From positions 124,001-188,000 of the forward strand of contig NZ_JBPDVH010000003.1 of NCBI RefSeq assembly GCF_051851555.1: a stretch of 64,000 bases of DNA, in the 5' to 3' direction. This stretch comes from Lonepinella sp051851555. GTDB lineage: Bacteria; Pseudomonadota; Gammaproteobacteria; Enterobacterales; Pasteurellaceae. The position numbers and the translations under genes are program-made. The notes under the pieces are model-generated. The model made no database searches and was not told the DNA's origin. It was given only the letters and a program-made list of their open reading frames with translations. Of the stretch, positions 51,301-60,038 are shown in pieces. Position 1 is the stretch's first letter. Every line of letters starts with the position of its first letter.

Positions 51301-51729
51301 TTAAGAACGTTTAACGCCTAACACAATATGTGAGGCTTTAATTAACGCACGTACTGGAGAACCCACCACAAGCCCAAGATTCTTGAGGCTAGTTTCAGTG
51401 ATAATAGCCGTCAGTTCTACTCCACCTGCGGTTTTTACCGTCACTTCCGCATTCACTGCGCCATCGGTAACTTGTTGCACCACTGCATCAAATTGGTTGC
51501 GTGAAGATAAGATCAAATCGTTGTCAGTGGATAACATCACTGAGGGGGCTTTGAAAATCGCCACCACATCAGAGCCAACTTGTAAACCAAGATGCTGAGT
51601 ACTTTCCGAGGTAATTGACGCCACTAATTTTTCGCCACTGGCTAAAGCCAGTTCGATCACATCCGTGGTGACGCCTGTTTTAATTTCTTGAACGGTTGCT
51701 TGAAGTTGGTTTCTTGCACTAATTGCCAT
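51301..51729 (-). CDS. Molybdenum-binding protein with two TOBE/Mop domains
   Basis: A 142-residue protein of two tandem Mop (TOBE) domains, SARNQLQATVQEIKTGVTTDVIELALASGEKLVASITSEST (about residues 3-43) and SSRNQFDAVVQQVTDGAVNAEVTVKTAGGVELTAIITETS (about 73-112), each with the S-x-R-N-Q-hydrophobic start. Such molbindins bind molybdate in the cytoplasm for storage or homeostasis. ATG 51729 has AAGGAAAATT upstream. A ModE-like operator lies about 70-90 bp upstream. It links to the moa cluster at 12.5-15 kb by function only. Confidence 0.88.
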   Translation of the reverse strand: MAISARNQLQATVQEIKTGVTTDVIELALASGEKLVASITSESTQHLGLQVGSDVVAIFKAPSVMLSTDNDLILSSRNQFDAVVQQVTDGAVNAEVTVKTAGGVELTAIITETSLKNLGLVVGSPVRALIKASHIVLGVKRS

Positions 51730-51796
51730 AATTTTCCTTGTTAAATTAAAATAATAAATCACAAATTTCATTATAACGGAAAAATTTCACTTGAAC

Positions 51797-51820
51797 ATTA
51801 TATATAAAAATATATAATGA
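51797..51820. promoter_or_regulatory. ModE-like operator upstream of molbindin gene
   Basis: TATATA-TAAAAA-TATATA (51800-51817) within a longer palindrome ATTATATATA...TATATAAT. The spacing TATATA-N6-TATATA is that of the E. coli ModE box as I recall it. The position before a molybdate-binding gene supports the call, though AT-rich palindromes also arise by chance. Confidence 0.6.
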
Positions 51821-51849
51821 ATAAAAGATAATAAATTAGGTAGTAAAGT

Positions 51850-51884
51850 TTTGCGAGCTTCGTCCCACGTTGCTCGCTTTTTTT
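51850..51884. terminator. Hairpin after acyP
   Basis: GCGAGC (51853-51858) pairs with GCTCGC (51872-51877), followed by TTTTTTT on the plus strand and preceded by an A-run for the minus strand; it probably ends acyP. Confidence 0.6.
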
Positions 51885-51916
51885 CTGCGGTTTAGCATTC
51901 GTGAACCATATTCACT

Positions 51917-52189
51917 TTAACGCTCAATCGCAAAACCTGAAAATGCTCGCTCGCCCTCATAAGCCTGGGTTAGCACACGACTAACCTCAGAAGAGGGTGA
52001 ACCTTGATGGAGCCATTGCGCCATATCTTCAATCTGCTCTGGATTACCCTCTGCAACCACTAAAACGGCGCCATCAGATAAATTTTTCACATAGCCCCTA
52101 ATGCCTAATTTCTGCGCTTGTAACAATGTATAAAAACGAAATCCCACACCTTGCACTCGTCCATAGACAGTAAATTGTATTTTTTCCAT
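51917..52189 (-). CDS. acyP: Acylphosphatase
   Basis: A 90-residue acylphosphatase that hydrolyses carboxyl-phosphate bonds. The signature VYGRVQGVGFRFYTLLQAQKLGIRGYVKNLSDGAVLVVAEG carries the active-site Arg in GVGFR (near residue 18) and Asn in VKNLSDG (near 36). In E. coli acyP (yccX) lies near yccT, yccF and yccS; here it is divergent from the yccT-like gene, so the neighbourhood is conserved. Confidence 0.97.
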   Translation of the reverse strand: MEKIQFTVYGRVQGVGFRFYTLLQAQKLGIRGYVKNLSDGAVLVVAEGNPEQIEDMAQWLHQGSPSSEVSRVLTQAYEGERAFSGFAIER

Positions 52190-52312
52190 ATATCCCTCTG
52201 TTATTTTTACAAAATATCAATTTTTTTGCATTCTGCTATTTCCATTTTAGCAAAATTAGCATAGCATATTAACAGTTACTTTAACCCATCCTATTTATTG
52301 AAAGGAGTAAAT

Positions 52313-52978
52313 ATGAAATTTCGTCTTGCGACCCTTACAGCCGTCGCATTATTCGCCAGTTCTGCCAGTTTCGCTGGCGTAGTGACGACCTCATCTAATC
52401 TGGATTTTCTCGCCATTGATGGGCAAAAAGCCAGTAAATCATTATTGAAAGATGTGCGTTCGTTTACAATTAACGATAACAATACCCATCAAGTGGTGGT
52501 GAGAGTATCGGAAATTGTGCGTGAGGGATCTGATCGTAGTTTATTTGAAAGCGATCCTATTGTGGTGACGTTCCAAGGTAGCAACGAAGATATTCAAATT
52601 TCTGCACCGCACTTAGGCACAGATCGTGATGCGGAACAATTTAAACAAAATCCAAGCATTACGGTAAAAACCGCCTCAGGTAAAGCCTTAACAGTGAAAC
52701 AGGACTATTTAAAACAAGAAGGCTTTTTACCAGGCGTAAACTTAGTGGAGAATTTGTCTGAATACAATTCCTCTGGTGCTGTTGCTGCGGTGCCTGCCTT
52801 AGCCACCGCCACCTTGCCAGCCACCGTTGCTACTGTGGGTACAAATGGTAAAGTGCAAAAAGGTAAAGTAACCGTACAAGGTGAAAATGCGGCAGAGCAA
52901 ATGTTGCAATATTGGTATCAACAAGCCGATAAAGAAACCCAACAACGTTTCTTAAATTGGGTGAAAAACCAAAAATAA
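52313..52978 (+). CDS. DUF2057 family secreted protein (YccT-like)
   Basis: A 221-residue protein with signal MKFRLATLTAVALFASSASFA (cut near residue 21), then LDFLAIDGQKASKSLLKDVRSFTINDNNTHQVVVRVSEIVREGSDRSLFESDPIVVTF (about residues 30-87), the conserved DUF2057 core. A C-terminal Ala/Val-rich and charged part follows. E. coli YccT (CsgI) is reported to affect curli subunit assembly; there is no sign of curli genes here. RBS AAAGGAG precedes ATG 52313. Confidence 0.85.
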   Translation: MKFRLATLTAVALFASSASFAGVVTTSSNLDFLAIDGQKASKSLLKDVRSFTINDNNTHQVVVRVSEIVREGSDRSLFESDPIVVTFQGSNEDIQISAPHLGTDRDAEQFKQNPSITVKTASGKALTVKQDYLKQEGFLPGVNLVENLSEYNSSGAVAAVPALATATLPATVATVGTNGKVQKGKVTVQGENAAEQMLQYWYQQADKETQQRFLNWVKNQK

Positions 52979-53050
52979 TCTTGCCTTGCGCATCTTCTCT
53001 CGCCCTGTACTTTCGTACGGGGCATTTGTCTTTGTTTACAGGAAAGCATT

Positions 53051-53506
53051 ATGGCGTTTATCTTAAATATTCTCAATTTCGTCCTCGGTGGCTTTGCGGT
53101 GACACTCGGTTGGTTGGTGGCTACGGTGATCAGTGCGATATTGATTGTCACCTTGCCTTATACCCGTAGCTGTTGGGAAATCACCAAAATGTCTTTGGTG
53201 CCTTTTGGCAATGATATTGTGCATGTGAAATATTTAGAGCCTGCTCATTCTGGATCAGAGGTATTAGGTAAAGTCTTAAATATTGTATGGTTTGTGTTCT
53301 GCGGTTGGTGGCTATGTTTAATGCACATTTTTGTGGGCATTGGCCAATGTGTCAGTTTAGTTAGCATTCCAACTGGCCTAGCGCATTTTAAATTAGCGCC
53401 GATTTCCTTGTTCCCCGTCGGACAACGGGTGGTCAGCAAAGAATTAGCAGCGTTTGCTCGTCAGCAAGCAGCAGAGCGGGAATTTACCTTACGCCGTAAT
53501 GCCTAA
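53051..53506 (+). CDS. yccF: YccF family inner membrane protein
   Basis: A 151-residue protein with two DUF307 repeats: FILNILNFVLGGFAVTLGWLVATVISAILIVTLPYTRSCWEITKMSLVPFGNDIVHV and GKVLNIVWFVFCGWWLCLMHIFVGIGQCVSLVSIPTGLAHFKLAPISLFPVG. Four hydrophobic segments. The function is unknown, but the gene is almost always beside yccS. RBS AGGAAAGC precedes the start. Confidence 0.93.
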   Translation: MAFILNILNFVLGGFAVTLGWLVATVISAILIVTLPYTRSCWEITKMSLVPFGNDIVHVKYLEPAHSGSEVLGKVLNIVWFVFCGWWLCLMHIFVGIGQCVSLVSIPTGLAHFKLAPISLFPVGQRVVSKELAAFARQQAAEREFTLRRNA

Positions 53507-53532
53507 GGACAATAAGCGAACAAGGCGATCCT

Positions 53533-55704
53533 ATGCAAAAAAAGGGACTTCAACTCAACAGTAAAATCATTGCCATCTTGCCGATTGCCATTGCGGTCAA
53601 TCTGGCTTGTGTGTTGATCTGGTTATTGCAGATTACCGACCAAAGCATGCCGTTAATTTTAGGCGTGATTGCGGCCAGTTTGGTGGATTTAGATCACCGT
53701 TTATCTGGTCGCTTAAAGAATATTTTTTATACACTGATTGCCTTTTCCATTTCTTCCTTAGTCACCCAATATTTTCTCAATCAGGGCATTTGGTTTGTCC
53801 TCTCCATGACCGCCATGACCTTTGTATTCACCATGATTGGCGCAGTAGGACAACGTTATAGCACCATTGCGTTTGGCACTTTGGTGGTATCGCTTTACAC
53901 CACCCTCGCTTATATACCAGACACGCCTTGGTATATTAATCCGTTAATGATTTTAGCCGGTACCCTGTTATATAGTGTAATTACCGTCACGGTACATCTT
54001 TGCTTTCCACACCGTCCCTTGCAAGAAAAAGTCAGTCGGGCATTTGTCGCCTTGGGGGCCTATTTGGATGCCAAAGCGGCATTTTTTGATCCTGATGATA
54101 TTGAGCAGTTGGCAAACAAACAATTAACTTTAACCATGAAAAATAGCCAGTTAATTCAGGTGTTTAATGAATGTCGCACCGCACTATTTTATCGTATGCG
54201 AGATAATCACCGCTATTCTTACACCAGTAAAATGTGCCGTTATTATATGGCGGCGCAAGAAATCCACGAATGCGCCAATTCAAGCCATTTTGACTATAAA
54301 ACCTTGGCCGAACAGCTTAAAAATGCCGATCTGATTTTTCGCATTCAACGCCTGTTAGAATTGCAAGCACAAGCCTGTCGAGACATTGCCCATGCCTTGC
54401 AAAAAGCCCAAGATTATCAACCACAAGCCCGTTTGGAACGCGCCATACAGGGGATCAGTCAATCCTTTGAATTATATGCGCAACAGCACCAAGATAATTC
54501 AGCATTACATCATATTAAAACATTGCTCGATAACTTGCATAATATTCATTGCCAACTGCAATCCCTTTCGCAACCTATACAAACACCTGAAACCCGCACG
54601 ATTTACACCGAAAATATCACGGGGCTACGTCAAATTGTACGCCATATTGGCCGTCATTTTACCTTTCAATCCCAACTGTTCCGCCATGCCATGCGCTTGT
54701 CCTTGGTGGTGTTTTTCTGCTGTGCGTTGGTGGAATATTTTCACTTACAAGCGGATCGGGGCTATTGGATTTTGCTGACCATTATTTTTGTTTGTCAGCC
54801 CAATTATTCCGCCACCAAACTACGCCTGAAACAACGGATTATCGGCACCATTTTAGGGGTGATTGTGGGATCGCTATTGCCTTATATGACCTCAACTTTG
54901 GAGGCTAAATTGGCGGTGGTAGTGATCGCCAGTACGCTGTTTTATTTCTTCCGTAGCAATAATTACAGTTTCTCAACCTTTTTTATTACCATTCAAGTGT
55001 TGGCCAGCTTTGATATTATGGGATTCGATCTGTATGCCGCCTTGTTGCCTCGCTTAATTGATACCCTGATTGGTACTGCGTTGGCATGGTTTGCCGTGAG
55101 TTATTTGTGGTCGGATTGGAAATATTTGCAACTTGATCAGGTCAGCCAACAGGTGATCAAAAGCCAAGCTAATTATCTATTGCATATTATTAGCCATTTA
55201 CAATTTGGCCGTGGCGACGATTTGAAATACCGTATTGTACGACGTGAGGCCCATGACAACTCAACAAGATTAAGCACCACCATCAGCAATATGAACAATG
55301 AGCCGAAAAAATACGCTCGCCATTTGCAACAAGGCTTTGAATTATTAAAATTAAACACCGCACTTTTAGGCTATATTTCTGCCTTGGGTGCCTATCGTGA
55401 GCAAATGCAAAAGCTCACGCAAGATGTCCTGTTTCTCAGTGAATTTTACCCTATTGCTAAGAAAATTATTCAGCTATTAGATAATTTGCCTAGCCTAAGT
55501 GCGGTACAATTTGAGGCACTTTTTCAGCAAATCGATCAAGGCATTAAAAACAGTCTGGCACAAACCAACGACACGCCAAGCCGTGCGGTATTTAATATGC
55601 CAATGCAACAGCTCAATTTAATGGCACAACTGTTGCCACCGCTTTATCACCTTGTACAAACACCGACAAATCAGGATCGCCCCAATGAAATTACTGCCGT
55701 TTAA
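53533..55704 (+). CDS. yccS: YccS/YhfK family membrane protein (FUSC-like)
   Basis: A 723-residue protein with two membrane domains of about five to six segments each (about residues 13-140 and 393-520), separated by a cytoplasmic helical domain and followed by another. The FUSC phrase LTIIFVCQPNYSATKLRLKQRIIGTILGVIVGSLLP (about 412-447) marks the second. The family is related to aromatic-acid efflux pumps; the substrate is unknown. It follows yccF by 26 bp, and its last 20 bp overlap the slt start. Confidence 0.92.
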   Translation: MQKKGLQLNSKIIAILPIAIAVNLACVLIWLLQITDQSMPLILGVIAASLVDLDHRLSGRLKNIFYTLIAFSISSLVTQYFLNQGIWFVLSMTAMTFVFTMIGAVGQRYSTIAFGTLVVSLYTTLAYIPDTPWYINPLMILAGTLLYSVITVTVHLCFPHRPLQEKVSRAFVALGAYLDAKAAFFDPDDIEQLANKQLTLTMKNSQLIQVFNECRTALFYRMRDNHRYSYTSKMCRYYMAAQEIHECANSSHFDYKTLAEQLKNADLIFRIQRLLELQAQACRDIAHALQKAQDYQPQARLERAIQGISQSFELYAQQHQDNSALHHIKTLLDNLHNIHCQLQSLSQPIQTPETRTIYTENITGLRQIVRHIGRHFTFQSQLFRHAMRLSLVVFFCCALVEYFHLQADRGYWILLTIIFVCQPNYSATKLRLKQRIIGTILGVIVGSLLPYMTSTLEAKLAVVVIASTLFYFFRSNNYSFSTFFITIQVLASFDIMGFDLYAALLPRLIDTLIGTALAWFAVSYLWSDWKYLQLDQVSQQVIKSQANYLLHIISHLQFGRGDDLKYRIVRREAHDNSTRLSTTISNMNNEPKKYARHLQQGFELLKLNTALLGYISALGAYREQMQKLTQDVLFLSEFYPIAKKIIQLLDNLPSLSAVQFEALFQQIDQGIKNSLAQTNDTPSRAVFNMPMQQLNLMAQLLPPLYHLVQTPTNQDRPNEITAV

Positions 55705-57787
55705 ACTAGTCTTATTCGGATTATACTTCAGCTTACCTCTTTTGGCTCATGCTGATTTGGCAGAACAACGTCAAATACAACGTGAAATCTATGGTAAAAT
55801 TAATGAAATATTGAACCAGTCTAGCAGTCAACCGACCCAACAACTGGCGCAACAACTGCTAGAGCAAATTCAAGATTACCCGCTGTTCCCTTATGCGGAA
55901 TATCGCTTATTGCAAGCCAACAAAACGCAATTAACTTTGGCACAAATTGAGGCATATCAGCCCCATCAACCCAATCCCAACTTTGCCGAACACTTAAAAA
56001 GCGACTGGTTAAAACAGCGTATCGCCAAACAAGAGTGGACAGAAATTTTAGCTCATGCGGATTCATTGCCGCAAGATACCGCAACACAATGTGTACTGTT
56101 ACAAGCAGAAAATGCCACATCCTCTCAAATACAAACAACAGATAAAACTCACGAAAAAAACACCACACTTTCAGCACCAACCTTGCCCCAAAACAAACTC
56201 ACAGCCCTCTGGCTTACAGGCAAATCCTTGCCTAGCCTATGCGATCCAATATTAGCCCAATGGCATGCGCAAGGCGGCTTAACTCCCGATTTAGCCAAGC
56301 AACGAGCGGTATTGGCTTTTGAGCAAGGTAATATCAATTTACTTAAACATTTGCAACAACAATTAACCGACGAGGCCAACCAACAATGGGTGGCGGGTTT
56401 AGTGTCATTACGCAACAATCCATTGGCATTCACCGATCCTCATGCAATGTTTGCGGTGCAAAACTTATCACCTGACAATGGGTTACATACACAAATTTTA
56501 CTCGTGGCGGTGCCAGCTTATATTAAAAAATTGCCCGCCAACTCACTTGATCTCAGCCAACAATTATCCCAATTTGAAAAATGGGCAACTGCGTTTCAGC
56601 TTAATGGCAGCCAACTGACCGACTGGCAAAAAGCCTATTTAAGCCAATTTTTTGACAGTGAGAATGCAGAATTTCAACACTGGCGAGATACGCAGTTAAC
56701 CCAATGGAAAGACGATAAACTCACTGAACGCCGCATTCGTCTGGCCATTCGTGAAAAAGCCGATCTTGCTCCTTGGCTAAATTTGCTTTCGGTATCTAGT
56801 CAACAAAAAGAAGAATGGCAATATTGGATTGCCCAACAAGCGGATCCTGAAAAAAAACAGCACATTTTAACCGCACTTTCTACCCAACGGAGCTTTTATG
56901 CCATGCTCGCAGCACAGGAATTGGGCATTCCTTACCAACCAGAAATGTTACACTTTACCTTAAATGTAGAAGAACCAACCCCCGTCACTACAAAGAAAAC
57001 AAACGGTAAAGCCAAACAGGGAAAAGACGCAGCTACGCAACAGGTGGCAGAAAATCAAACCGTGGAAAAACGTTTCGCTAAGGTATTGGCTCGCATTACC
57101 GAACTGCGTTATTTTCATGATGACCGTAATATGAACAGCGAATGGGCGAATTTGTTAAAGCCGCTGTCACAAAACGACCAATTAGCCTTAGCCGATTATG
57201 CTGCCAAACAAGGTTGGTACGATCTCAGTGTGGAGGCGACCATTCAAGCCAAGGCTTGGGGCTATTTATCGCTACGCTTGCCTAATGCTTATCGTCAATG
57301 GTTTGATTTACACTTAAACGGCAAACAGATCAAGCGCACCTTTGCCATGGCCATTGCTCGTCAAGAAAGTGCTTGGCGCCCGAATGTCAGCTCCAGTGCC
57401 AATGCACGAGGATTAATGCAGTTATTGCCCACCACGGCCAAACTGACCGCACAACAAACCCAGTTGCCATATGGCGATGAACAGCAATTATTTGATCCTT
57501 TTTATAATATCATGCTCGGCACTGCGCATTTGCAGCAACTGTATGATAAATATGGTGATAATCGTATTTTGATTGCTGCCGCTTACAATGCAGGCGCCAA
57601 CCGAGTAGATCGTTGGTTAGAAAAATCCAACGGCACCTTGACCATGGCAGAATTTGTGGCCGCCATTCCTTTTTATGAAACCCGAGGCTATGTACAAAAT
57701 GTGTTGGCTTACGACAGCTATTACCAAATTTTGCAGCAACAACCCCAAATTTTGTTTTCCCAAACTGAGCAAGATCGTTTATACTAA
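55685..57787 (+). CDS. slt: Soluble lytic murein transglycosylase
   Basis: A periplasmic enzyme that cleaves peptidoglycan to anhydromuropeptides. Signal peptide MKLLPFKLVLFGLYFSLPLLAHA (cut near residue 23), then a long helical superhelix (U and L domains) and the C-terminal SLT domain: MAIARQESAWRPNVSSSANARGLMQLLPTTAK (about residues 554-585, catalytic Glu in RQESAW) and AAYNAGANRVDRWL. At 700 residues it is longer than E. coli Slt (645) because of two polar insertions, about residues 146-168 and 432-460, including a Lys-rich linker. It starts inside yccS. Confidence 0.93.
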   Translation: MKLLPFKLVLFGLYFSLPLLAHADLAEQRQIQREIYGKINEILNQSSSQPTQQLAQQLLEQIQDYPLFPYAEYRLLQANKTQLTLAQIEAYQPHQPNPNFAEHLKSDWLKQRIAKQEWTEILAHADSLPQDTATQCVLLQAENATSSQIQTTDKTHEKNTTLSAPTLPQNKLTALWLTGKSLPSLCDPILAQWHAQGGLTPDLAKQRAVLAFEQGNINLLKHLQQQLTDEANQQWVAGLVSLRNNPLAFTDPHAMFAVQNLSPDNGLHTQILLVAVPAYIKKLPANSLDLSQQLSQFEKWATAFQLNGSQLTDWQKAYLSQFFDSENAEFQHWRDTQLTQWKDDKLTERRIRLAIREKADLAPWLNLLSVSSQQKEEWQYWIAQQADPEKKQHILTALSTQRSFYAMLAAQELGIPYQPEMLHFTLNVEEPTPVTTKKTNGKAKQGKDAATQQVAENQTVEKRFAKVLARITELRYFHDDRNMNSEWANLLKPLSQNDQLALADYAAKQGWYDLSVEATIQAKAWGYLSLRLPNAYRQWFDLHLNGKQIKRTFAMAIARQESAWRPNVSSSANARGLMQLLPTTAKLTAQQTQLPYGDEQQLFDPFYNIMLGTAHLQQLYDKYGDNRILIAAAYNAGANRVDRWLEKSNGTLTMAEFVAAIPFYETRGYVQNVLAYDSYYQILQQQPQILFSQTEQDRLY

Positions 57788-57808
57788 TATGCACTAGTTT
57801 AATAGTGT
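57788..57808 (+). promoter_or_regulatory. Trp-operator-like site before trpR
   Basis: GCACTAGTTTAATAGTGTG resembles the trp operator (ACTAGTTAACTAGT core) as an imperfect palindrome, just after a possible -10 (TATACT, 57780-57785) and 12 bp before the trpR start. It fits autoregulation by TrpR. Confidence 0.65.
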
Positions 57809-57819
57809 GGGAGTATAAC

Positions 57820-58122
57820 ATGTATATTAGCCGAAATATGGATCAGTGGCGTACCTTTATTCACACCTTGCGTCATGCGGTGGCACAAGGTAAGGACGAA
57901 GAATTACTCACCCTGTTGCTCACGGCGGACGAACGGGATGCGGTGGGATTACGTTTACAAATTGTCGCTCAATTACTGGATAAAAACATTCCACAACGGG
58001 AAATTCAGCAAAATCTCAATACTAGCGCCGCCACTATCACCCGTGGCTCCAATATGCTAAAATTAATGGATCAAGATTTCTTAGACTGGGTGAAACAACA
58101 AATTGATGAGCAACATCCTTAA
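57820..58122 (+). CDS. trpR: Trp operon repressor
   Basis: A 100-residue TrpR family protein. The helix-turn-helix segment LLDKNIPQREIQQNLNTSAATITRGSNMLKLM (about residues 56-87) matches TrpR, as does LLLTADERDAVGLRLQIVAQLL (about 34-55). With tryptophan as corepressor it shuts off trp genes. ATG 57820 has GGGAG upstream; the frame is also open from GTG 57805. It ends 17 bp inside mtgA. Confidence 0.93.
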   Translation: MYISRNMDQWRTFIHTLRHAVAQGKDEELLTLLLTADERDAVGLRLQIVAQLLDKNIPQREIQQNLNTSAATITRGSNMLKLMDQDFLDWVKQQIDEQHP

Positions 58123-58849
58123 TCGATTATTTTCCCGCAAAAAATACCGCACCTCCCGCCCCACCTTATGCCAAAAGTGCGGTGGCTTTTTGTGGCGTTT
58201 TTTACTTGGCTTTCTCCTCCTCACCCTGTTATTACGTGTGATCCCGATTCCCACTTCGGCTTATATGCTCCAACAAAAATTGGGCCATTGGTTACATCTG
58301 GATTTTGATTATTCTGTTCAACAACATTGGGTCAGTCTTGAGGAGATTTCCCCCTATATGCAATTAGCCGTGATTGCAGCGGAAGATCAGCGTTTTCCCG
58401 ATCATTATGGTTTTGATTTAAACGCCATTGAAAAGGCCATTGACCACAATCAAAGCTCCAATAAAATTCGTGGAGCCTCCACTATTTCGCAACAAACCGC
58501 CAAAAATCTGTATTTATGGCATGGCCAAAGTTGGATCCGCAAAGGCTTAGAAGTACCTGTAACGCTGACCTTAGAAACCCTGTGGTCAAAAAAACGAATT
58601 CTCGAAGTGTATTTAAATATTGCCGAATTGGGCGAGGGAATTTTTGGGGTGGAGGCCGCCAGTCAATATTATTTTAAAAAATCCGCAAAAAAATTAAGTA
58701 AAGAAGAGGCCGCTTTATTAGCCGCTGTGCTACCGAATCCCATTAGCTTTAAAGTGTTAAAACCGGGTCGCATGACCAAACGTAAACAAGTTTGGATTTT
58801 AAAGCAAATGAATGCTCTCGGAACAGGCTATTTGAAGAAATTGGATTAA
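58106..58849 (+). CDS. mtgA: Monofunctional biosynthetic peptidoglycan transglycosylase
   Basis: A GT51 glycosyltransferase that polymerises glycan strands from lipid II; 247 residues. One N-terminal membrane segment (about 30-50), then the motif order AVIAAEDQRFPDHYGFD (Glu catalytic, about 90-106), RGASTISQQTAKNLYLWHGQSWIRKGLE (about 127-154), KKRILEVYLNIAELGEGIFGVEAAS (about 169-193) and AALLAAVLPNP. The start overlaps trpR; the region is a compact slt-trpR-mtgA row. Confidence 0.95.
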   Translation: MSNILNRLFSRKKYRTSRPTLCQKCGGFLWRFLLGFLLLTLLLRVIPIPTSAYMLQQKLGHWLHLDFDYSVQQHWVSLEEISPYMQLAVIAAEDQRFPDHYGFDLNAIEKAIDHNQSSNKIRGASTISQQTAKNLYLWHGQSWIRKGLEVPVTLTLETLWSKKRILEVYLNIAELGEGIFGVEAASQYYFKKSAKKLSKEEAALLAAVLPNPISFKVLKPGRMTKRKQVWILKQMNALGTGYLKKLD

Positions 58850-58886
58850 AAAAATCTGGCCGTTCTGAGGAGCGGCCAGATTTTTA
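58850..58886. terminator. Bidirectional terminator
   Basis: AAAAATCTGGCCG-...-CGGCCAGATTTTT between convergent mtgA and dps. Confidence 0.85.
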
Positions 58887-58900
58887 ATAACATGAAAAAA

Positions 58901-59380
58901 CTAAGCGTTGCAGCTTTCGCAAGCGGCTTTTAACATCCAAATGGTTTTTTCTTGTGTGCTGATATAGTCGCCCATTAATGCGACGGTACCTTCATCTTCA
59001 GCGTCGCCCGCTAAAGCTAAAATTTCACGTTGTTGTTGTAACAAAGTTTGAAACCCTTTTAATGTCCCTTGCAACGTGTCTTGTGCAGAGGTGGCATTTT
59101 TGTGTTCTTGAATGCGTGATTGGCTCAAGTATTCGCTGAACACATGCACTGGCGTATAGCCTAAAGTTAAAATACGTTCTGCGATTTCATCTACTTTTTC
59201 CACTAAATCATCATAGTATTCTTCAAATTTTTCGTGTAATGAGAAGAATTGTACCCCTTTGATATTCCAGTGATAGCCACGTACATTCATGTAAAATACT
59301 TGATAAGTGGCTAATAAGTTATTTAATTCTTGTGCAATTTTCGCTGAAGTTGCTTTATCTAAACCGATACTGTTTGTCAT
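58901..59380 (-). CDS. dps: Dps-type ferroxidase / DNA-binding protein
   Basis: A 159-residue Dps/ferritin-like protein that oxidises and stores iron in a dodecamer. The ferroxidase site between subunits is visible in NVRGYHWNIKGVQFFSLHEKFEEYYDDLVEKVDEIAERILTLG (about residues 33-75), with the two histidines, aspartates and glutamate. No long lysine-rich N-terminus, so direct DNA binding may be weak. It is a single gene with a strong RBS (AAGGAAAATA). Confidence 0.93.
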   Translation of the reverse strand: MTNSIGLDKATSAKIAQELNNLLATYQVFYMNVRGYHWNIKGVQFFSLHEKFEEYYDDLVEKVDEIAERILTLGYTPVHVFSEYLSQSRIQEHKNATSAQDTLQGTLKGFQTLLQQQREILALAGDAEDEGTVALMGDYISTQEKTIWMLKAACESCNA

Positions 59381-59521
59381 ATTATTTTCCTTTTGTTAAG
59401 TGAATATTGATTGGTTGATGTGTGCATTATAGTTAGGATCAATAGATAGCACAAATCAATATAACAAATTAGTGTGATTATTTTTAACTATCAAAAATGA
59501 ACATTCAATCGTTTAAATTAA

Positions 59522-59983
59522 TTAATCTTGATAACCCACATCCTCTAAACTCGGATTTTCCGCCCCTTGGCGGGCCAATTCATCACAGATTTCATTCTCT
59601 CTATGTCCTGCGTGGCCTTTTACCCAACGCCATTGAATTTGATGTCGTTGAATAGCCTGATCTAATAATACCCATAAATCTTTATTCTTCACTGGCTTGC
59701 CTGTACTGGCTTTCCAATTGTTTTTTTTCCAATTAAAAATCCATTCGGTAATCCCCTTTTTCATATATTGACTGTCGCTCGCAATAATCACCGAGCAAGG
59801 TTCTTTCAAGCTATTCAACGCCTCAATCACCGCACGCAGCTCCATGCGGTTATTGGTGGTATTAAAATAGCCTTTCGACAGGGTTTTCTCATGCTGTTTA
59901 TAACGCAACAAAACGCCAATGCCACCTGCACCCGGATTGCCTAAGCAAGAACCATCCGTAAAAATTTCAATTTGTTTTTGCAT
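59522..59983 (-). CDS. rnhA: Ribonuclease HI
   Basis: Degrades RNA in RNA-DNA hybrids; 153 residues. Active-site residues: Asp10 (EIFTDGSCLGNPG), Glu48 (NRMELRAVIEAL), Asp70 (ASDSQYM) and a later Asp in EICDELARQGA. ATG 59983 gives the family start MQKQIEIFTDGS; the longer frame crosses the promoter region toward dnaQ. It is divergent from dnaQ with 55 bp between, as in E. coli. Confidence 0.97.
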   Translation of the reverse strand: MQKQIEIFTDGSCLGNPGAGGIGVLLRYKQHEKTLSKGYFNTTNNRMELRAVIEALNSLKEPCSVIIASDSQYMKKGITEWIFNWKKNNWKASTGKPVKNKDLWVLLDQAIQRHQIQWRWVKGHAGHRENEICDELARQGAENPSLEDVGYQD

Positions 59984-60038
59984 AAATCTGTTAAAATAAA
60001 TCAATAAGAGCCAATATTCTAACAAAGATACAGAAATT

